From Aliiroseovarius crassostreae (GTDB taxonomy: Bacteria; Pseudomonadota; Alphaproteobacteria; Rhodobacterales; Rhodobacteraceae), in contig NZ_LKBA01000006.1 of assembly GCF_001307765.1 (NCBI RefSeq), positions 331,001 through 395,000 of the forward strand: DNA of 64,000 nucleotides, given 5' to 3'. A program made the translations under genes and the position numbers. A model generated the notes under the pieces. It did not search any database. It worked only from the letters and a program-made list of their open reading frames with translations, and was not told where the DNA came from. Shown here one piece after another: positions 27,249-36,106 of the stretch; the stretch's first letter is position 1, and the number at the start of each line of letters is the position of its first letter.

Positions 27249-28130
27249 ATGCAAACTGATCCCACACCCGGCCTGCTTTATGAAATGATGCGCTCATTTG
27301 TGACACTGGCACGCACCCTGAACCTGTCGCAGGCCGTGCGGGAACTGAACTGCACGCGACAGACCCTGCGCCGCCATATTGGCCTTCTGGAAGAGTATAA
27401 GGGTGGGCCGTTATTCGAGTTGACCGACCGGCAATACCAACTGACGCCCCTGGGGAAAAACAGCCTTGGCGAAGCAAGACGCCTGCTCAGCCGCACCGAG
27501 GCCTGGCTGAACAGCCTGACCTCCGAGCAGGACGGGCTTTACCGCATGACCCTGCAAAGCGGGTCCGAAACCTTCATGCTGCAACAGCACCAGGTGTCAG
27601 AGATCTGGAAAAGCGGTGCTGCGCTGATCCAGTCCGGGATCAGGATCTGGGCCGGGGCGAAAGGGCAGCTGGAATGCCCCCAATTCGCGCCCTTGCGCCC
27701 CTATCTGCGCATTTTCCGCCCGTCGCAGGACGGGTGGATCTGCACCGATGTCGGCGCCAAATCTTCCTTCGCGACGTTTTTCGGCTGGACCTGGGAACGG
27801 TCCTCCATCGGGCGGGATCTGTGCGAGTTACCCGGTGGTGAGGCCATGGCGCGCCTGATGGATGAGGCCTATGGCGATATCCGCGACACCCACGGGCTGC
27901 GCTTTGACCACGTCTTCACCCGGATCTGCCGCAGCGCGGGCGCCCCCCCCACCGCCATGTCCTATCACCAACTTCTGATGGGATGCCGTTTTCCGGATGA
28001 CAGTTTTGCGCTGGCCTGCCTCGAAAGTCGCACCCATGACGTGAAGATCGACAGCCTTCCTGCAGATATGGGGCAGGAAATGACTGAGGATCTGGTCATG
28101 CGGATCAACCTGCCCCAGTCGCAGCCCTGA
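27249..28130 (+). CDS. LysR-type N-terminal HTH protein with unusual C-terminal domain
   Basis: 293 residues. The N-terminus is a LysR winged helix (SFVTLARTLNLSQAVRELNCTRQTLRRHIGLLEEYKGGPLFELTDRQYQLTPLGKNSLGEARRLL, about 15-80). The remainder does not show the usual substrate-binding repeats. It reads GLRFDHVFTRICRSAGAPPTAMSYHQLLMGCRFPDDSFALACLESRTHD, which I do not recognise, so the effector is unknown. The gene stands about 105 bp upstream of hisB on the same strand, but nothing shows that it controls histidine synthesis. Confidence 0.75.
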   Translation: MQTDPTPGLLYEMMRSFVTLARTLNLSQAVRELNCTRQTLRRHIGLLEEYKGGPLFELTDRQYQLTPLGKNSLGEARRLLSRTEAWLNSLTSEQDGLYRMTLQSGSETFMLQQHQVSEIWKSGAALIQSGIRIWAGAKGQLECPQFAPLRPYLRIFRPSQDGWICTDVGAKSSFATFFGWTWERSSIGRDLCELPGGEAMARLMDEAYGDIRDTHGLRFDHVFTRICRSAGAPPTAMSYHQLLMGCRFPDDSFALACLESRTHDVKIDSLPADMGQEMTEDLVMRINLPQSQP

Positions 28131-28235
28131 TCATCACACCGGAAAGACACAAACTGCGGGGAAGTTGGATTTGCCCGCTTTTCCCGCCGCCCAGCCCCGC
28201 TTATAACACTGCAAACCGGAATAAAGGATATGCCG

Positions 28236-28823
28236 ATGCGCACCGCAAAGGTCAGCCGCAGCACAGCGGAAACCGAGATCAGCGTCGAGATCAACCTCGA
28301 CGGCACAGGCAAATATGACAACCAGACCGGCGTGGGCTTTTTTGACCACATGCTGGATCAGCTGTCGCGCCATTCGCTGATCGACATGACAATCCGCGCC
28401 AAGGGCGATTATCACATTGATGATCACCATACGGTTGAGGACACCGGCATCGCATTGGGACAGGCCCTGGCCCAGGCACTTGGCGACAAGAAGGGGATCC
28501 GGCGCTATGGCGAATGCCACCTGCCGATGGATGACGCACAGGTGCGCGCCGCGCTTGATCTTTCAGCCCGCCCTTTCCTGATCTGGAATGTCGAGTTCAC
28601 CGCCCCCAAGATCGGCAATTTCGACACCGAACTGGTGCGCGAGTTTTTCCAGGCCCTGTCGACCCATGGCGGGATCACCCTGCATGTGGACCAGCTGCAC
28701 GGCTTCAATGCCCACCACGTTGCCGAAGCGGCCTTCAAGGCCGTGGCCCGCGCCCTGCGTATGGCGGTAGAAAGTGATCCGCGCATGGCCGATGCACTGC
28801 CCTCGACCAAAGGCGCACTGTAA
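28236..28823 (+). CDS. hisB: Imidazoleglycerol-phosphate dehydratase
   Basis: Dehydrates imidazoleglycerol phosphate to imidazoleacetol phosphate, histidine step 6. 195 residues, the usual monofunctional length. The two Mn-binding histidine motifs are present: [13 protein letters not shown] and [21 protein letters not shown], and later [11 protein letters not shown] closes the protein. An ATG at 28230 would give two more residues; 28236 has better spacing from AAAGGA. First of the scattered his genes hisB, hisH, hisA, hisF, hisE, all on the plus strand. Confidence 0.96.
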   Translation: MRTAKVSRSTAETEISVEINLDGTGKYDNQTGVGFFDHMLDQLSRHSLIDMTIRAKGDYHIDDHHTVEDTGIALGQALAQALGDKKGIRRYGECHLPMDDAQVRAALDLSARPFLIWNVEFTAPKIGNFDTELVREFFQALSTHGGITLHVDQLHGFNAHHVAEAAFKAVARALRMAVESDPRMADALPSTKGAL

Positions 28824-28852
28824 CCCCAGCGCCACCAGGCACAGAGAAGCGA

Positions 28853-28878
28853 ACCGCGCCCCTTCGGCGCGGTTTTTT
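28853..28878 (+). terminator. Terminator after hisB
   Basis: AACCGCGCC pairs with GGCGCGGTT around CCTTC, followed by TTTTGC. It separates hisB from the rest of the his block. Confidence 0.85.
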
Positions 28879-29359
28879 GCATAAAGGCCGAGATATCCCT
28901 GTGGAAGGGGCGTCCCGAAATCTGGGGCTCAGGCGCAAAACGGGGCGGGCAGGACGGGGTGGGCAAGACGGGGCGGGCAGGACGGGGACCAACGCATCGA
29001 AACGATCCCCGGCAGCGGAGTTTCCCCCATTTCAGTTTCAAGGAGGGAGGGGGCAGGAGAGCGTCCGGCTGGCCCGTCTACTCATTAATCTTGGGGATAT
29101 GACCGGTCGTAACCGGAAAGAGCCTCACAGGCCAGCCAAACTCCCTCGACACAACTACCTGACTTAAAAATGCAAAACCAGATAGCGCTCGCTGGCTTAC
29201 CGTCAGGCGTGTCGAAGGGCATAAAGATCAGCAATAGATCATTAACTCATTACCAGCCTGACGCCAATTCACGCGCCAACTGTGAAACAGAAACCATAGC
29301 CAGCCTGACAGTGTCAAGTTGCGAGTTGACTTTGCCCCGCTGCGCAATATCGTTATCAT
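28879..29359. other. Intergenic region with a G-rich 14-bp tandem repeat
   Basis: No convincing gene. 28941-28987 holds 3.4 copies of a 14-bp unit, CGGGGCGGGCAGGA, with the second copy differing at two positions. GGG runs continue to about 29050. The right third (29090-29350) is AT-richer and holds the TetR operator-like palindrome. Confidence 0.6.
29313..29330. promoter_or_regulatory. Probable TetR operator
   Basis: GTCAAGTTGCGAGTTGAC is an 18-bp imperfect palindrome (14 of 18 positions symmetric) 30 bp before the tetR-like ATG. TetR regulators usually bind such sites in their own promoters. Confidence 0.45.
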
Positions 29360-29995
29360 ATGCAAGCAACCGAAACGGATAAAGCTCCGCACAGGCGGGG
29401 GGATGTGCGAGAGGCGCTGATTGCGGCCGGGCTGGCCTTGATCAGCGAACAGGGATCCTCTGGGCTGACCTTACGAAAATGTGCCGCCCGCGCAGGGGTT
29501 TCCCATGCCGCCCCCGCCCACCATTTTGCCGGGCTTGCCGGGTTGAAACACGCGGTTGTTCTTGAGGGGTTTCGCCAGTTCACCGCCGAATTGCACAAGG
29601 ATCTGCAGGATGTGGACGAGGATCCGCTCCGCCGCCTCAAGACCATATGCCGCACCTATGTCTCGTTCTGCCTCGCCCGCCCGGCGCTGTTCAAAGAAAT
29701 GTTTGCCCTTTACGTCCCGGACGTGATGGAGGGCAAGATGGACAGGGTCGTGCGCGACGCCTGGGACATCTTTCGCACCCAGTGCCAGCCTTTTGTGCGC
29801 GAAGACCTGCCGCTTGAAATTGTCGAGCTGCGGGTGCGTTCATTCCTGCATGGCTATACCCGCGTGGCCCTGACCGGGCAATTCGGCAAAGCGGGAGAAA
29901 GCGGCTATCCCATCGGGCCGCTGGAAGAGGTGATGGCGATGCTGGATCATCTGGCCCACCCCAACGAGCCGTTCTCCCCCCCAACACAGGCTTGA
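29360..29995 (+). CDS. TetR/AcrR-family transcriptional regulator
   Basis: 211 residues. The N-terminal DNA-binding domain (about 12-62) is REALIAAGLALISEQGSSGLTLRKCAARAGVSHAAPAHHFAGLAGLKHAVVLEGF, the standard three-helix TetR fold. The C-terminal ligand-binding part is helical and resembles the WHG subgroup (FCLARPALFKEMFALYVPD). The ligand and targets are unknown. It lies 50 bp before hisH on the same strand, an insertion between hisB and hisH that need not be functional. An upstream palindrome suggests autoregulation. Confidence 0.88.
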   Translation: MQATETDKAPHRRGDVREALIAAGLALISEQGSSGLTLRKCAARAGVSHAAPAHHFAGLAGLKHAVVLEGFRQFTAELHKDLQDVDEDPLRRLKTICRTYVSFCLARPALFKEMFALYVPDVMEGKMDRVVRDAWDIFRTQCQPFVREDLPLEIVELRVRSFLHGYTRVALTGQFGKAGESGYPIGPLEEVMAMLDHLAHPNEPFSPPTQA

Positions 29996-30044
29996 CCTTG
30001 CCCCGGTTCTGCGCGAGATCAGGGGCACCAACCGGAGGACCCCC

Positions 30045-30683
30045 ATGCGCACCGTGATCATCGACTACGACAGCGGAAACCTGCATTCGGCCGAAAAGGC
30101 GTTTCAGCGCATGGCCCGGGAACATGAGGCCGGTGAGGTGATTGTCACCTCGTCCCCCGAAGATGTGGCCCGCGCCGACCGGATTGTCCTGCCGGGCGAC
30201 GGGGCCTTTCCCGCCTGCAAGCAGCAGCTTGACGATCATCGCGGCATTTTCGAAGCCATTGATGAGGCGGTGACGCGCCAGGGGCGCCCGTTCATGGGGA
30301 TCTGCGTCGGCATGCAGATGCTGGCCAGTGTCAGTCGCGAATATCAAGATACCGACGGGTTTGGATGGATCCCCGGCGAGGTGGTGAAGATCACCCCGTC
30401 AGAGCCCAGCTACAAGGTGCCGCATATGGGCTGGAATGATCTGATGATCGACACTCCGCACCCGCTGCTGAACGGGATCGAAACCGGCGCCCATGTCTAT
30501 TTCGTGCATTCCTATCACATGAAAGTGGACAATCCGGCCCAGCGCCTGGCCCATTGCGATTATGCCGGGGACATCACCGCCATTGTCGGGCGCGACAATA
30601 TTGTCGGCACCCAGTTTCACCCGGAGAAAAGCCAGGCCACCGGCCTGCGCATGATTGCCAATTTCCTGACCTGGAAACCCTAA
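30045..30683 (+). CDS. hisH: Imidazole glycerol phosphate synthase glutaminase subunit
   Basis: Class I glutamine amidotransferase that feeds ammonia to HisF. 212 residues. The nucleophile is C87 in FMGICVGMQML, the catalytic His and Glu are in VGTQFHPEKSQAT near the C-terminus, and the N-terminal VIIDYDSGNLHSAEKAF is diagnostic. Its partner hisF is 1.9 kb downstream. The ribosome site is CCGGAGGA, about six bases before ATG. Confidence 0.96.
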   Translation: MRTVIIDYDSGNLHSAEKAFQRMAREHEAGEVIVTSSPEDVARADRIVLPGDGAFPACKQQLDDHRGIFEAIDEAVTRQGRPFMGICVGMQMLASVSREYQDTDGFGWIPGEVVKITPSEPSYKVPHMGWNDLMIDTPHPLLNGIETGAHVYFVHSYHMKVDNPAQRLAHCDYAGDITAIVGRDNIVGTQFHPEKSQATGLRMIANFLTWKP

Positions 30684-30711
30684 GGGCGCAGCCGCTCTTT
30701 TCCCATGAAAA

Positions 30712-30737
30712 AGCGCCGGAGCAATTGCCCCGGCGCC
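30712..30737 (-). terminator. Hairpin terminator between hisH and the DUF2147 gene
   Basis: GCGCCGG...GC pairs with GC...CCGGCGC around AATT. The T-run is on the minus strand (A-run at 30708-30712), so it mainly ends the DUF2147 transcript. Confidence 0.75.
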
Positions 30738-30783
30738 CGTTCTCGTGAGTGTTGTCCCTGAGTGGCAGCTTTGCCTGCGTGTG

Positions 30784-31170
30784 TTACTTCACACGCGTCC
30801 AGGTCTGCGCCTTGCAAATGATCAAGACACAGCCCTCGACCTCCAGCTTGTTCCCCGCAAGCGTCATCTTGGATTTGTATTCCTTGCCGGTGGACGGCTG
30901 CCAGATCGTGCCGTTCTTATACGCGCCACCGCCCTGGGCCTGCATGCCCCAGACAAGGCGTTTGCCGATATTTGGCGTGGTGATTTCACCCGTGGCATCA
31001 AAGGCCTTGTCGATCACACCACAGATCTTGCCACCATCACATTTCGACATCTTGATATGCGCGTAATTGCCATCATCCACCTGCGTTTTCCAGGTGCCCA
31101 GCACAGGATCCGCCAGCGCGGGTGCGCCCAGCGCAAACCCCATCGCCGCGGCCACCAGAAGTTTCTTCAT
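30784..31170 (-). CDS. DUF2147 secreted protein
   Basis: 128 residues. A Sec signal peptide (MKKLLVAAAMGFALGAPALA) is followed by a small periplasmic DUF2147 domain: DPVLGTWKTQVDDGNYAHIKMSKCDGGKICGVI, then RLVWGMQAQGG, YKSKMTLAGNKLEVEGCVLIICKAQTWTRV. Four cysteines probably form disulfides. The family is a small beta-barrel of unknown function, often found as stand-alone exported proteins. ATG 31170 follows GGAGAG. It sits on the opposite strand inside the his block. Confidence 0.85.
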   Translation of the reverse strand: MKKLLVAAAMGFALGAPALADPVLGTWKTQVDDGNYAHIKMSKCDGGKICGVIDKAFDATGEITTPNIGKRLVWGMQAQGGGAYKNGTIWQPSTGKEYKSKMTLAGNKLEVEGCVLIICKAQTWTRVK

Positions 31171-31349
31171 TTCTCTCTCCCTGAAACACATCCGCATTGG
31201 GTAACACATGTTGTTTTTTCACCATCCTGACCGCGCAACTTGCCTGTGGCAACCGTGACGTGACGGGAAGCCACGCTTGGCAAAACCGCGCGCACATGGC
31301 AAAAGCGCGGGGACATCAACCGCCAGACTGTGAATCTCAGGAGCCCGCC

Positions 31350-32075
31350 ATGATCCTCTACCCCGCCATCGACCTGAAAGACGGCCAATGCGTGCGCCTG
31401 CTGCGCGGCGAGATGGAGGCGGCCACCGTTTTCAACGACGACCCGGCAGCCCAGGCCAAGGCCTTTGCCGATGCGGGGTGTGACTGGATCCATCTGGTGG
31501 ACCTGAACGGTGCTTTTGCAGGGGAACCGGTGAACGCGAGCGCCGTGGAGAGCATTCTGGCCGCCATCAACGTCCCTGCCCAGCTGGGCGGCGGCATCCG
31601 CGATATGGCAACGATCTCGACCTGGATCGAAAAGGGTCTGTCGCGCGTGATCCTTGGAACCGTTGCCGTTGAAAACCCCGATCTGGTGCGTGAGGCCGCA
31701 CGCGAATTCCCCGGCAAGGTTGCCGTGGGTATTGACGCGCGCAATGGCCGCGTGGCGACCAAAGGCTGGGCGGAAGAGACCGACGTGATGGTCACCGACC
31801 TTGCCAAATCCTTTGAAGACGCAGGCGTGGCCGCGATCATCTATACTGACATCAACCGCGACGGCGCGATGCAGGGCCCAAATGTTGAGGCCACCGCCGA
31901 TCTCGCCCGCGCGGTCTCGATCCCGGTGATCGCGTCAGGTGGGGTCAGCTCACTCGACGACCTGCGCGCCTTGAAAAACTGCGGCGCGCCGTTGAACGGG
32001 GCCATCTCGGGTCGCGCGCTTTATGACGGCGCGATTGACTTGAAAGAGGCCTTGTCGGTCTTGAGAAGCGCATAA
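31350..32075 (+). CDS. hisA: ProFAR isomerase
   Basis: Isomerises ProFAR to PRFAR, histidine step 4. 241-residue TIM barrel. D8 in [18 protein letters not shown] is the catalytic acid/base, and the phosphate loops [12 protein letters not shown] and [16 protein letters not shown] are present. ATG 31350 follows AGGAG with six-base spacing. Upstream frame extension has no ribosome site. The DUF2867 gene starts two bases after the stop. Confidence 0.96.
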   Translation: MILYPAIDLKDGQCVRLLRGEMEAATVFNDDPAAQAKAFADAGCDWIHLVDLNGAFAGEPVNASAVESILAAINVPAQLGGGIRDMATISTWIEKGLSRVILGTVAVENPDLVREAAREFPGKVAVGIDARNGRVATKGWAEETDVMVTDLAKSFEDAGVAAIIYTDINRDGAMQGPNVEATADLARAVSIPVIASGGVSSLDDLRALKNCGAPLNGAISGRALYDGAIDLKEALSVLRSA

Positions 32076-32076
32076 T

Positions 32077-32553
32077 TTGGAACAAGTTCGCCTCACCCCC
32101 CTGCCCCGGACCTCAAAGCTCTGGGAGAAATTCGCGAAGGGCGACTTCATCGACGGCTATGCCGTAACCTGCCCCCTTTCCGCACAAGAGGCGTTGCAAG
32201 TTGGGCTGGCCCTGCCCTCATGGGCCATGACACTTCTGAACATCCGCAATCTCATCCTGTCCCCTTTCGGGTTCAAGACACGGATCGACGACGGCTATGC
32301 AGACAGCATCTTTCCACTCGACTTTCAGGATGAAAACGAGGTGATCGTGGGCACGGATGACTGGCATCAGGATTTCCGCATCTCAGTCTATAAGTCCAAA
32401 GATACAATCCACATGTCGACCTGGGTGCATCGCCATAACCTGGCCGGCTATATCTACCTGGCTGCGGTCATGCCATTTCATATCCTGATCGTTCGCGATG
32501 CCATGCGACGCATCGCGCGCACGACAATTGCACCTGCCGCACAAGCACAGTAG
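32077..32553 (+). CDS. DUF2867-domain protein
   Basis: 158 residues of the DUF2867 family, function unknown. GDFIDGYAVTCPLSAQEALQVGLALPSWAMTLLNIRNLILSPFGFKT is typical, as is VIVGTDDWHQDFRISVYKSKDTIHMSTWVHRHNLAGYIYLAAVMPFHILIVRDAMRR. The last part is a hydrophobic stretch that may touch the membrane. It begins with TTG two bases after hisA and ends 30 bp before hisF, so it is carried in the his transcript, though a histidine role is not implied by the family. Confidence 0.8.
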   Translation: MEQVRLTPLPRTSKLWEKFAKGDFIDGYAVTCPLSAQEALQVGLALPSWAMTLLNIRNLILSPFGFKTRIDDGYADSIFPLDFQDENEVIVGTDDWHQDFRISVYKSKDTIHMSTWVHRHNLAGYIYLAAVMPFHILIVRDAMRRIARTTIAPAAQAQ

Positions 32554-32583
32554 ACACGACCCCGTCAAACAACCGAGGGCACC

Positions 32584-33381
32584 ATGCTCAAGACCCGTAT
32601 CATCCCCTGTCTCGACGTGGCCGAGGGCCGCACCGTAAAAGGCGTCAACTTCGTCGACCTGATCGACGCGGGTGACCCGGTGGAACAGGCGCGCGCCTAT
32701 GATGCCGCCGGCGCAGACGAGCTCTGCTTTCTCGACATCAAGGCCACCCATGAAAATCGCGGCACCATGTATGACCTGGCCACCCGCACGGCCGAACAAT
32801 GCTTCATGCCACTAACCATCGGCGGCGGTGTGCGCAGCCCGGGGGATGTGCGTGACCTGCTTTTGGCCGGCGCCGACAAAGTGTCGTTCAACTCCGCCGC
32901 CGTGGCCGACCCGGACGTGGTGGCCCGCTCGGCCGACCGTTTCGGATCGCAATGTATCGTGGTGGCGATCGACGCCAAGACGATCGGCCATGATGCAAAT
33001 GGGGTGCCAAACAAATGGGGCATCTTCACCCATGGCGGGCGCAAAGCGGCGCTCGACACCGACGGCAACCCGATTGACGCTGTGGAATTTGCCCGGTTGA
33101 TGGAAGCCAAGGGCGCGGGGGAAATCCTGCTCACCTCGATGGATCGCGATGGCACCAAAGCGGGCTTCAACCTGCCGCTCACCCGCGCCGTGTCAGATGC
33201 AGTGCATGTGCCGGTGATTGCATCCGGTGGCGTGGGCAATCTCGATCACCTGGTCGAAGGCGTGACCGAAGGCGGGGCCTCGGCCGTGCTTGCCGCCTCC
33301 ATCTTCCATTTCGGCGAATACACCATCCGCGAGGCCAAGGAACATATGCAGGCCGCCGGCATCGACATGAGGCTCAACTGA
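32584..33381 (+). CDS. hisF: Imidazole glycerol phosphate synthase cyclase subunit
   Basis: Cyclises PRFAR with ammonia from HisH to give IGP and AICAR. 265-residue TIM barrel. Catalytic Asp residues lie in [15 protein letters not shown] and [14 protein letters not shown], and the phosphate loops in [14 protein letters not shown] and [12 protein letters not shown]. It is about ten residues longer than the common 253, mainly in a loop near 145-160 ([33 protein letters not shown]). Confidence 0.96.
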   Translation: MLKTRIIPCLDVAEGRTVKGVNFVDLIDAGDPVEQARAYDAAGADELCFLDIKATHENRGTMYDLATRTAEQCFMPLTIGGGVRSPGDVRDLLLAGADKVSFNSAAVADPDVVARSADRFGSQCIVVAIDAKTIGHDANGVPNKWGIFTHGGRKAALDTDGNPIDAVEFARLMEAKGAGEILLTSMDRDGTKAGFNLPLTRAVSDAVHVPVIASGGVGNLDHLVEGVTEGGASAVLAASIFHFGEYTIREAKEHMQAAGIDMRLN

Positions 33382-33382
33382 C

Positions 33383-33694
33383 ATGGACATTCTCAAAACA
33401 CTCGAAGCCACGATCGCAGCCCGCAAATCCGCCGACCCGGACAGCTCCTGGACCGCCCGCCTCCTGTCCAAAGGCCCGGAAAAATGCGCTGAGAAATTTG
33501 GCGAAGAAGCCATCGAGGCCATCATCGCCGCCGCCAAAAACGACCGCGAAAACCTCACCTATGAGGCCGCCGACGTCCTTTATCACCTGCTGGTCATGCT
33601 CGCCGCCCGTGATGTGTCTCTGGAGGACGTGCTCAGCGAACTCGCCCGCCGTCAGGGCCTCTCCGGGATCGAGGAAAAAGCGTCGCGATCCTAA
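33383..33694 (+). CDS. hisE: Phosphoribosyl-ATP diphosphatase
   Basis: Hydrolyses phosphoribosyl-ATP to phosphoribosyl-AMP, histidine step 2. 103-residue all-helical MazG-like protein. SSWTARLLSKGPEKCAEKFGEEAIEAIIAAAKNDRENLTYEAADVLYHLLVML carries the metal-binding EExxE/ExxD pattern. Its start lies one base after the hisF stop, so it is translationally coupled. Confidence 0.95.
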   Translation: MDILKTLEATIAARKSADPDSSWTARLLSKGPEKCAEKFGEEAIEAIIAAAKNDRENLTYEAADVLYHLLVMLAARDVSLEDVLSELARRQGLSGIEEKASRS

Positions 33695-33705
33695 CCCGCG
33701 CCCCC

Positions 33706-33727
33706 TTCTTCTTGGTCCAAATACTCC
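33706..33727 (-). repeat. Short dispersed motif GGAGTATTTGGACC-AAGAAGAA (copy 2)
   Basis: 22 bases identical to 10177-10198. It lies after hisE, between two convergent genes, so here it cannot serve as a leader for a neighbour. Confidence 0.6.
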
Positions 33728-33764
33728 GGGGTGAGCGAGCTTGCCTCGCGAGGGGCCGCGCCCC

Positions 33765-34226
33765 TTACACGCTCACCTTTTGCACCTCTGCCAAAGACCG
33801 GTCGCCAAACAGGCGCGGATATTCGATCTTCGGACAGTGATCCTCGATCACCTCAACGCCCTTTGCTTCACCCGCTGCCCGCGCCCCGGCATTGAAAATC
33901 TCCAGCTGCATCCAGACCGTGCGCAGGCCGGGCAGCGCCTCCAGCGCCGCCTCGACAATCGGCCCCACGGCCTCGGATGCACGGAAAAGGTCAATCATGT
34001 CGGTTTCCGGCGGCAGGCTGCGCACATCTGCAACCACCTCTTCGCCAAACATCTCCTGTCCGGCCAGCCCCGGATTGACCCCGATCACGCGATAACCCTT
34101 CCCGGCCAGAAACGCCGCCACCCGGTGGCTGGCGCGGTCCGGCTTGTTGGACAGGCCAACCAGCCCGATCACGCGGGTCGTTGCAAGGATCTGTCGAAGG
34201 CGGGCATCGGTGTCTGTCTGTGTCAT
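33765..34226 (-). CDS. CoA-binding domain protein (YccU-like)
   Basis: 153-residue Rossmann-fold protein of the CoA_binding_2 family. RVIGLVGLSNKPDRASHRVAAFLAGKGYRVIGVNPG is the nucleotide/CoA-binding first half, and VEVIEDHCPKIEYPRL the conserved end. Its function is unknown; it is common and stand-alone in proteobacteria. It converges on hisE. Confidence 0.88.
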   Translation of the reverse strand: MTQTDTDARLRQILATTRVIGLVGLSNKPDRASHRVAAFLAGKGYRVIGVNPGLAGQEMFGEEVVADVRSLPPETDMIDLFRASEAVGPIVEAALEALPGLRTVWMQLEIFNAGARAAGEAKGVEVIEDHCPKIEYPRLFGDRSLAEVQKVSV

Positions 34227-34546
34227 GAGGCAGAAATAACATCCGCCCCCTCATATTCAACAAGCAAGATGAAAGAACGTGGCGTCGTGCGGCTCCAACC
34301 ACGCGCGCCTTCCAATTCCGCCCCTTAAATTCCGCCCCCGCCCCCTCCCCGCCCAGACAGGGAACGGACAAAAAAAGCGCCCACAGCTCACGGTGCGGGC
34401 GCAGTTTTCGGAACGAGGGACAGTGTGATCGAAAGCAGGGTTCCGTCCTGCCTTCTGTTCAGGACATAAGTTCTGTCGCGGCGGGTTAAAGCCCTTCACA
34501 CGCGGCTGTGATCCGCTGCGAGCGCGGGCTTTCCGAAAACAAGATC
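34227..34546. other. Intergenic region between the CoA-binding and YHS genes
   Basis: No gene seen. It contains the minus-strand terminator at 34371-34402 and otherwise mixed-composition sequence that must hold the promoter of the CoA-binding gene. Confidence 0.5.
34371..34402 (-). terminator. Probable terminator of the YHS gene
   Basis: On the minus strand GCGCCC pairs with GGGCGC over a 14-base loop and is followed by TTTTTTTG. Confidence 0.55.
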
Positions 34547-35032
34547 TCAGCCGTCCAGAATGCCCGGCCAGTTGGCATTGCCCTTGGCCACATTTCCCGG
34601 CACATCCTGGAGCCACAGCTCCCGCGCGCGCAGGCTGAAATTCAGGTAAAGCTTGTCTTCAAACACGGTCCAGGCTTCGGGCACGGTCGGGGCAAGATAC
34701 CCCTTGCTGGCCGCATAGGCGCAGTAGCCACCGAATTGCGGAGCGTATGTCTCGGGGCTGGCGACAAACATATCGCGGGTCTCAGCCGAGGAAAACAGCA
34801 CCCTGGCCCCTTTATACTCGGCCGAAAACGCCTCGTTGCCCGGTGTGGGGGCACCTTTGGTAAAATAGGCAACGGGGTCGTGCCCATCCCAGGCAATGCC
34901 CGCTTCGTTATAAACAGGGTCGCTGGCGGCCAGCGCAGGGCGGGTGAGGACAAGACCGGCAAAGGGGGCGGTTGCAAAACCGGCCAGAACAGCGCGGCGC
35001 GAGAGGGCGCGAGAGAGGGGGAATGTGGACAT
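34547..35032 (-). CDS. Exported YHS-domain protein
   Basis: 161 residues. The twin-arginine-like leader SRRAVLAGFATAPFAGLVLTRPALA points to Tat or Sec export. The YHS-type domain follows: YNEAGIAWDGHDPVAYFTKGAPTPGNEAFSAEYKGARVLFSSAETRDMFVASPETYAPQFGGYCAYAASKGY, the secreted variant found in proteobacteria, often linked to metals. ATG 35032 has AAGGAG six bases upstream; longer starts lack one. No metal gene is adjacent. Confidence 0.87.
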   Translation of the reverse strand: MSTFPLSRALSRRAVLAGFATAPFAGLVLTRPALAASDPVYNEAGIAWDGHDPVAYFTKGAPTPGNEAFSAEYKGARVLFSSAETRDMFVASPETYAPQFGGYCAYAASKGYLAPTVPEAWTVFEDKLYLNFSLRARELWLQDVPGNVAKGNANWPGILDG

Positions 35033-35166
35033 GAGGGTCTCCTTTCGCCTCATAACCTGCCCTTTCGCGATCCGTTTTGCACCCCACCTCACCGGAATGT
35101 CAGGAGAAGTTGATCCGCAGACTGTCACCAGCCTGCGGCGACGCCGCCCTCAGGCGACCGCCTGTG

Positions 35167-35949
35167 TCAGCGCGAGCTGCGGGTGGCGTACAGCGCCACC
35201 GCTGCGGCGTTGGAAACATTGAGCGAGCCGAACTCGCGCGCAAAGGGGATCTTGACCAACTGGTCACAGGTCGCCTTTGTCTTCTCGCGCAGCCCCGGCC
35301 CTTCGGCCCCCAGCACCAGCGCCACGGGACGGTTGGGGAAATTGCCCAGCGCGGTCTCGATCGTGTCCTCGGCCTCACCATCCAGGCCCAGCACCACATA
35401 GCCCATCGCCCTGAGTTCCTCCATCGCCTCGGCAAGGTTGCGAATGCGCAGATAGGGCTGACGCTCCAGCGCGCCTGAGGCGGTTTTCGCCAGCGCCCCG
35501 GTTTCCGGCGCAGAGCCGCGGGCCGTGCCCACAACCGCATTGGCCCCGAACACTTCGGCAGAGCGCAAGATAGCCCCCACATTATGCGGATCTGTCACCC
35601 GGTCGAGCAACACCATGATCGGCTGCCCCTCGCCCGCATCCACGGCGCGATCCGCCAGGCTGCCCCATTTCAGAGGTTTCACCTCAAGGGCTGCCCCCTG
35701 GTGAACCGATTGCGGGTCAAGCACATTGGGAAACTTGCGCGGATCCACCATTTCCGGGGTGACCCCACTTTCCCCAATCGCCTCGGCCAGCTTGTCATGG
35801 GCGTTTTTGGTCACGATCAGGCGCAGCTTTTCGCGCTTCGGGTTCACCAGCGCATCACGCACCGCATGCAGGCCAAACAGCCAGACGGTTTCCGCCTCGG
35901 CCACGCGCTTGGCTTTCTCTTTCTGAACCACCCATTTTGGTTTTTTCAT
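35167..35949 (-). CDS. rlmB: 23S rRNA 2'-O-ribose methyltransferase RlmB/TrmH family
   Basis: 260-residue SpoU-family methyltransferase using SAM. N-terminal substrate-binding domain (VWLFGLHAVRDALVNPKREKLRLIVT, about 19-95) and C-terminal knotted SPOUT domain with motif 1 LLDRVTDPHNVGAILRSAEVFGANAVV, motif 2 VALVLGAEGPGLR and motif 3 IPFAREFGSLNVSNAAAVALYA. It probably methylates G2251 of 23S rRNA. The start is set at ATG 35949 (MKKPKW); a longer frame to 36021 adds unrelated sequence. It is divergent from the tRNA-Tyr gene. Confidence 0.9.
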   Translation of the reverse strand: MKKPKWVVQKEKAKRVAEAETVWLFGLHAVRDALVNPKREKLRLIVTKNAHDKLAEAIGESGVTPEMVDPRKFPNVLDPQSVHQGAALEVKPLKWGSLADRAVDAGEGQPIMVLLDRVTDPHNVGAILRSAEVFGANAVVGTARGSAPETGALAKTASGALERQPYLRIRNLAEAMEELRAMGYVVLGLDGEAEDTIETALGNFPNRPVALVLGAEGPGLREKTKATCDQLVKIPFAREFGSLNVSNAAAVALYATRSSR

Positions 35950-36106
35950 GACCTGTTTGTCCCTGATCGCCCTTAAAAACAACGAGACCCGGACAATGCG
36001 TCCAATGGCGCGCAGAGACAAGTCAATTTCCTTTGTTTTTCCGCTTGACCCCCGCAGTGTGGCGGTTTAATCAGCCCCCATTCCAGCGCTCTGGCGCAAA
36101 GGAAGT

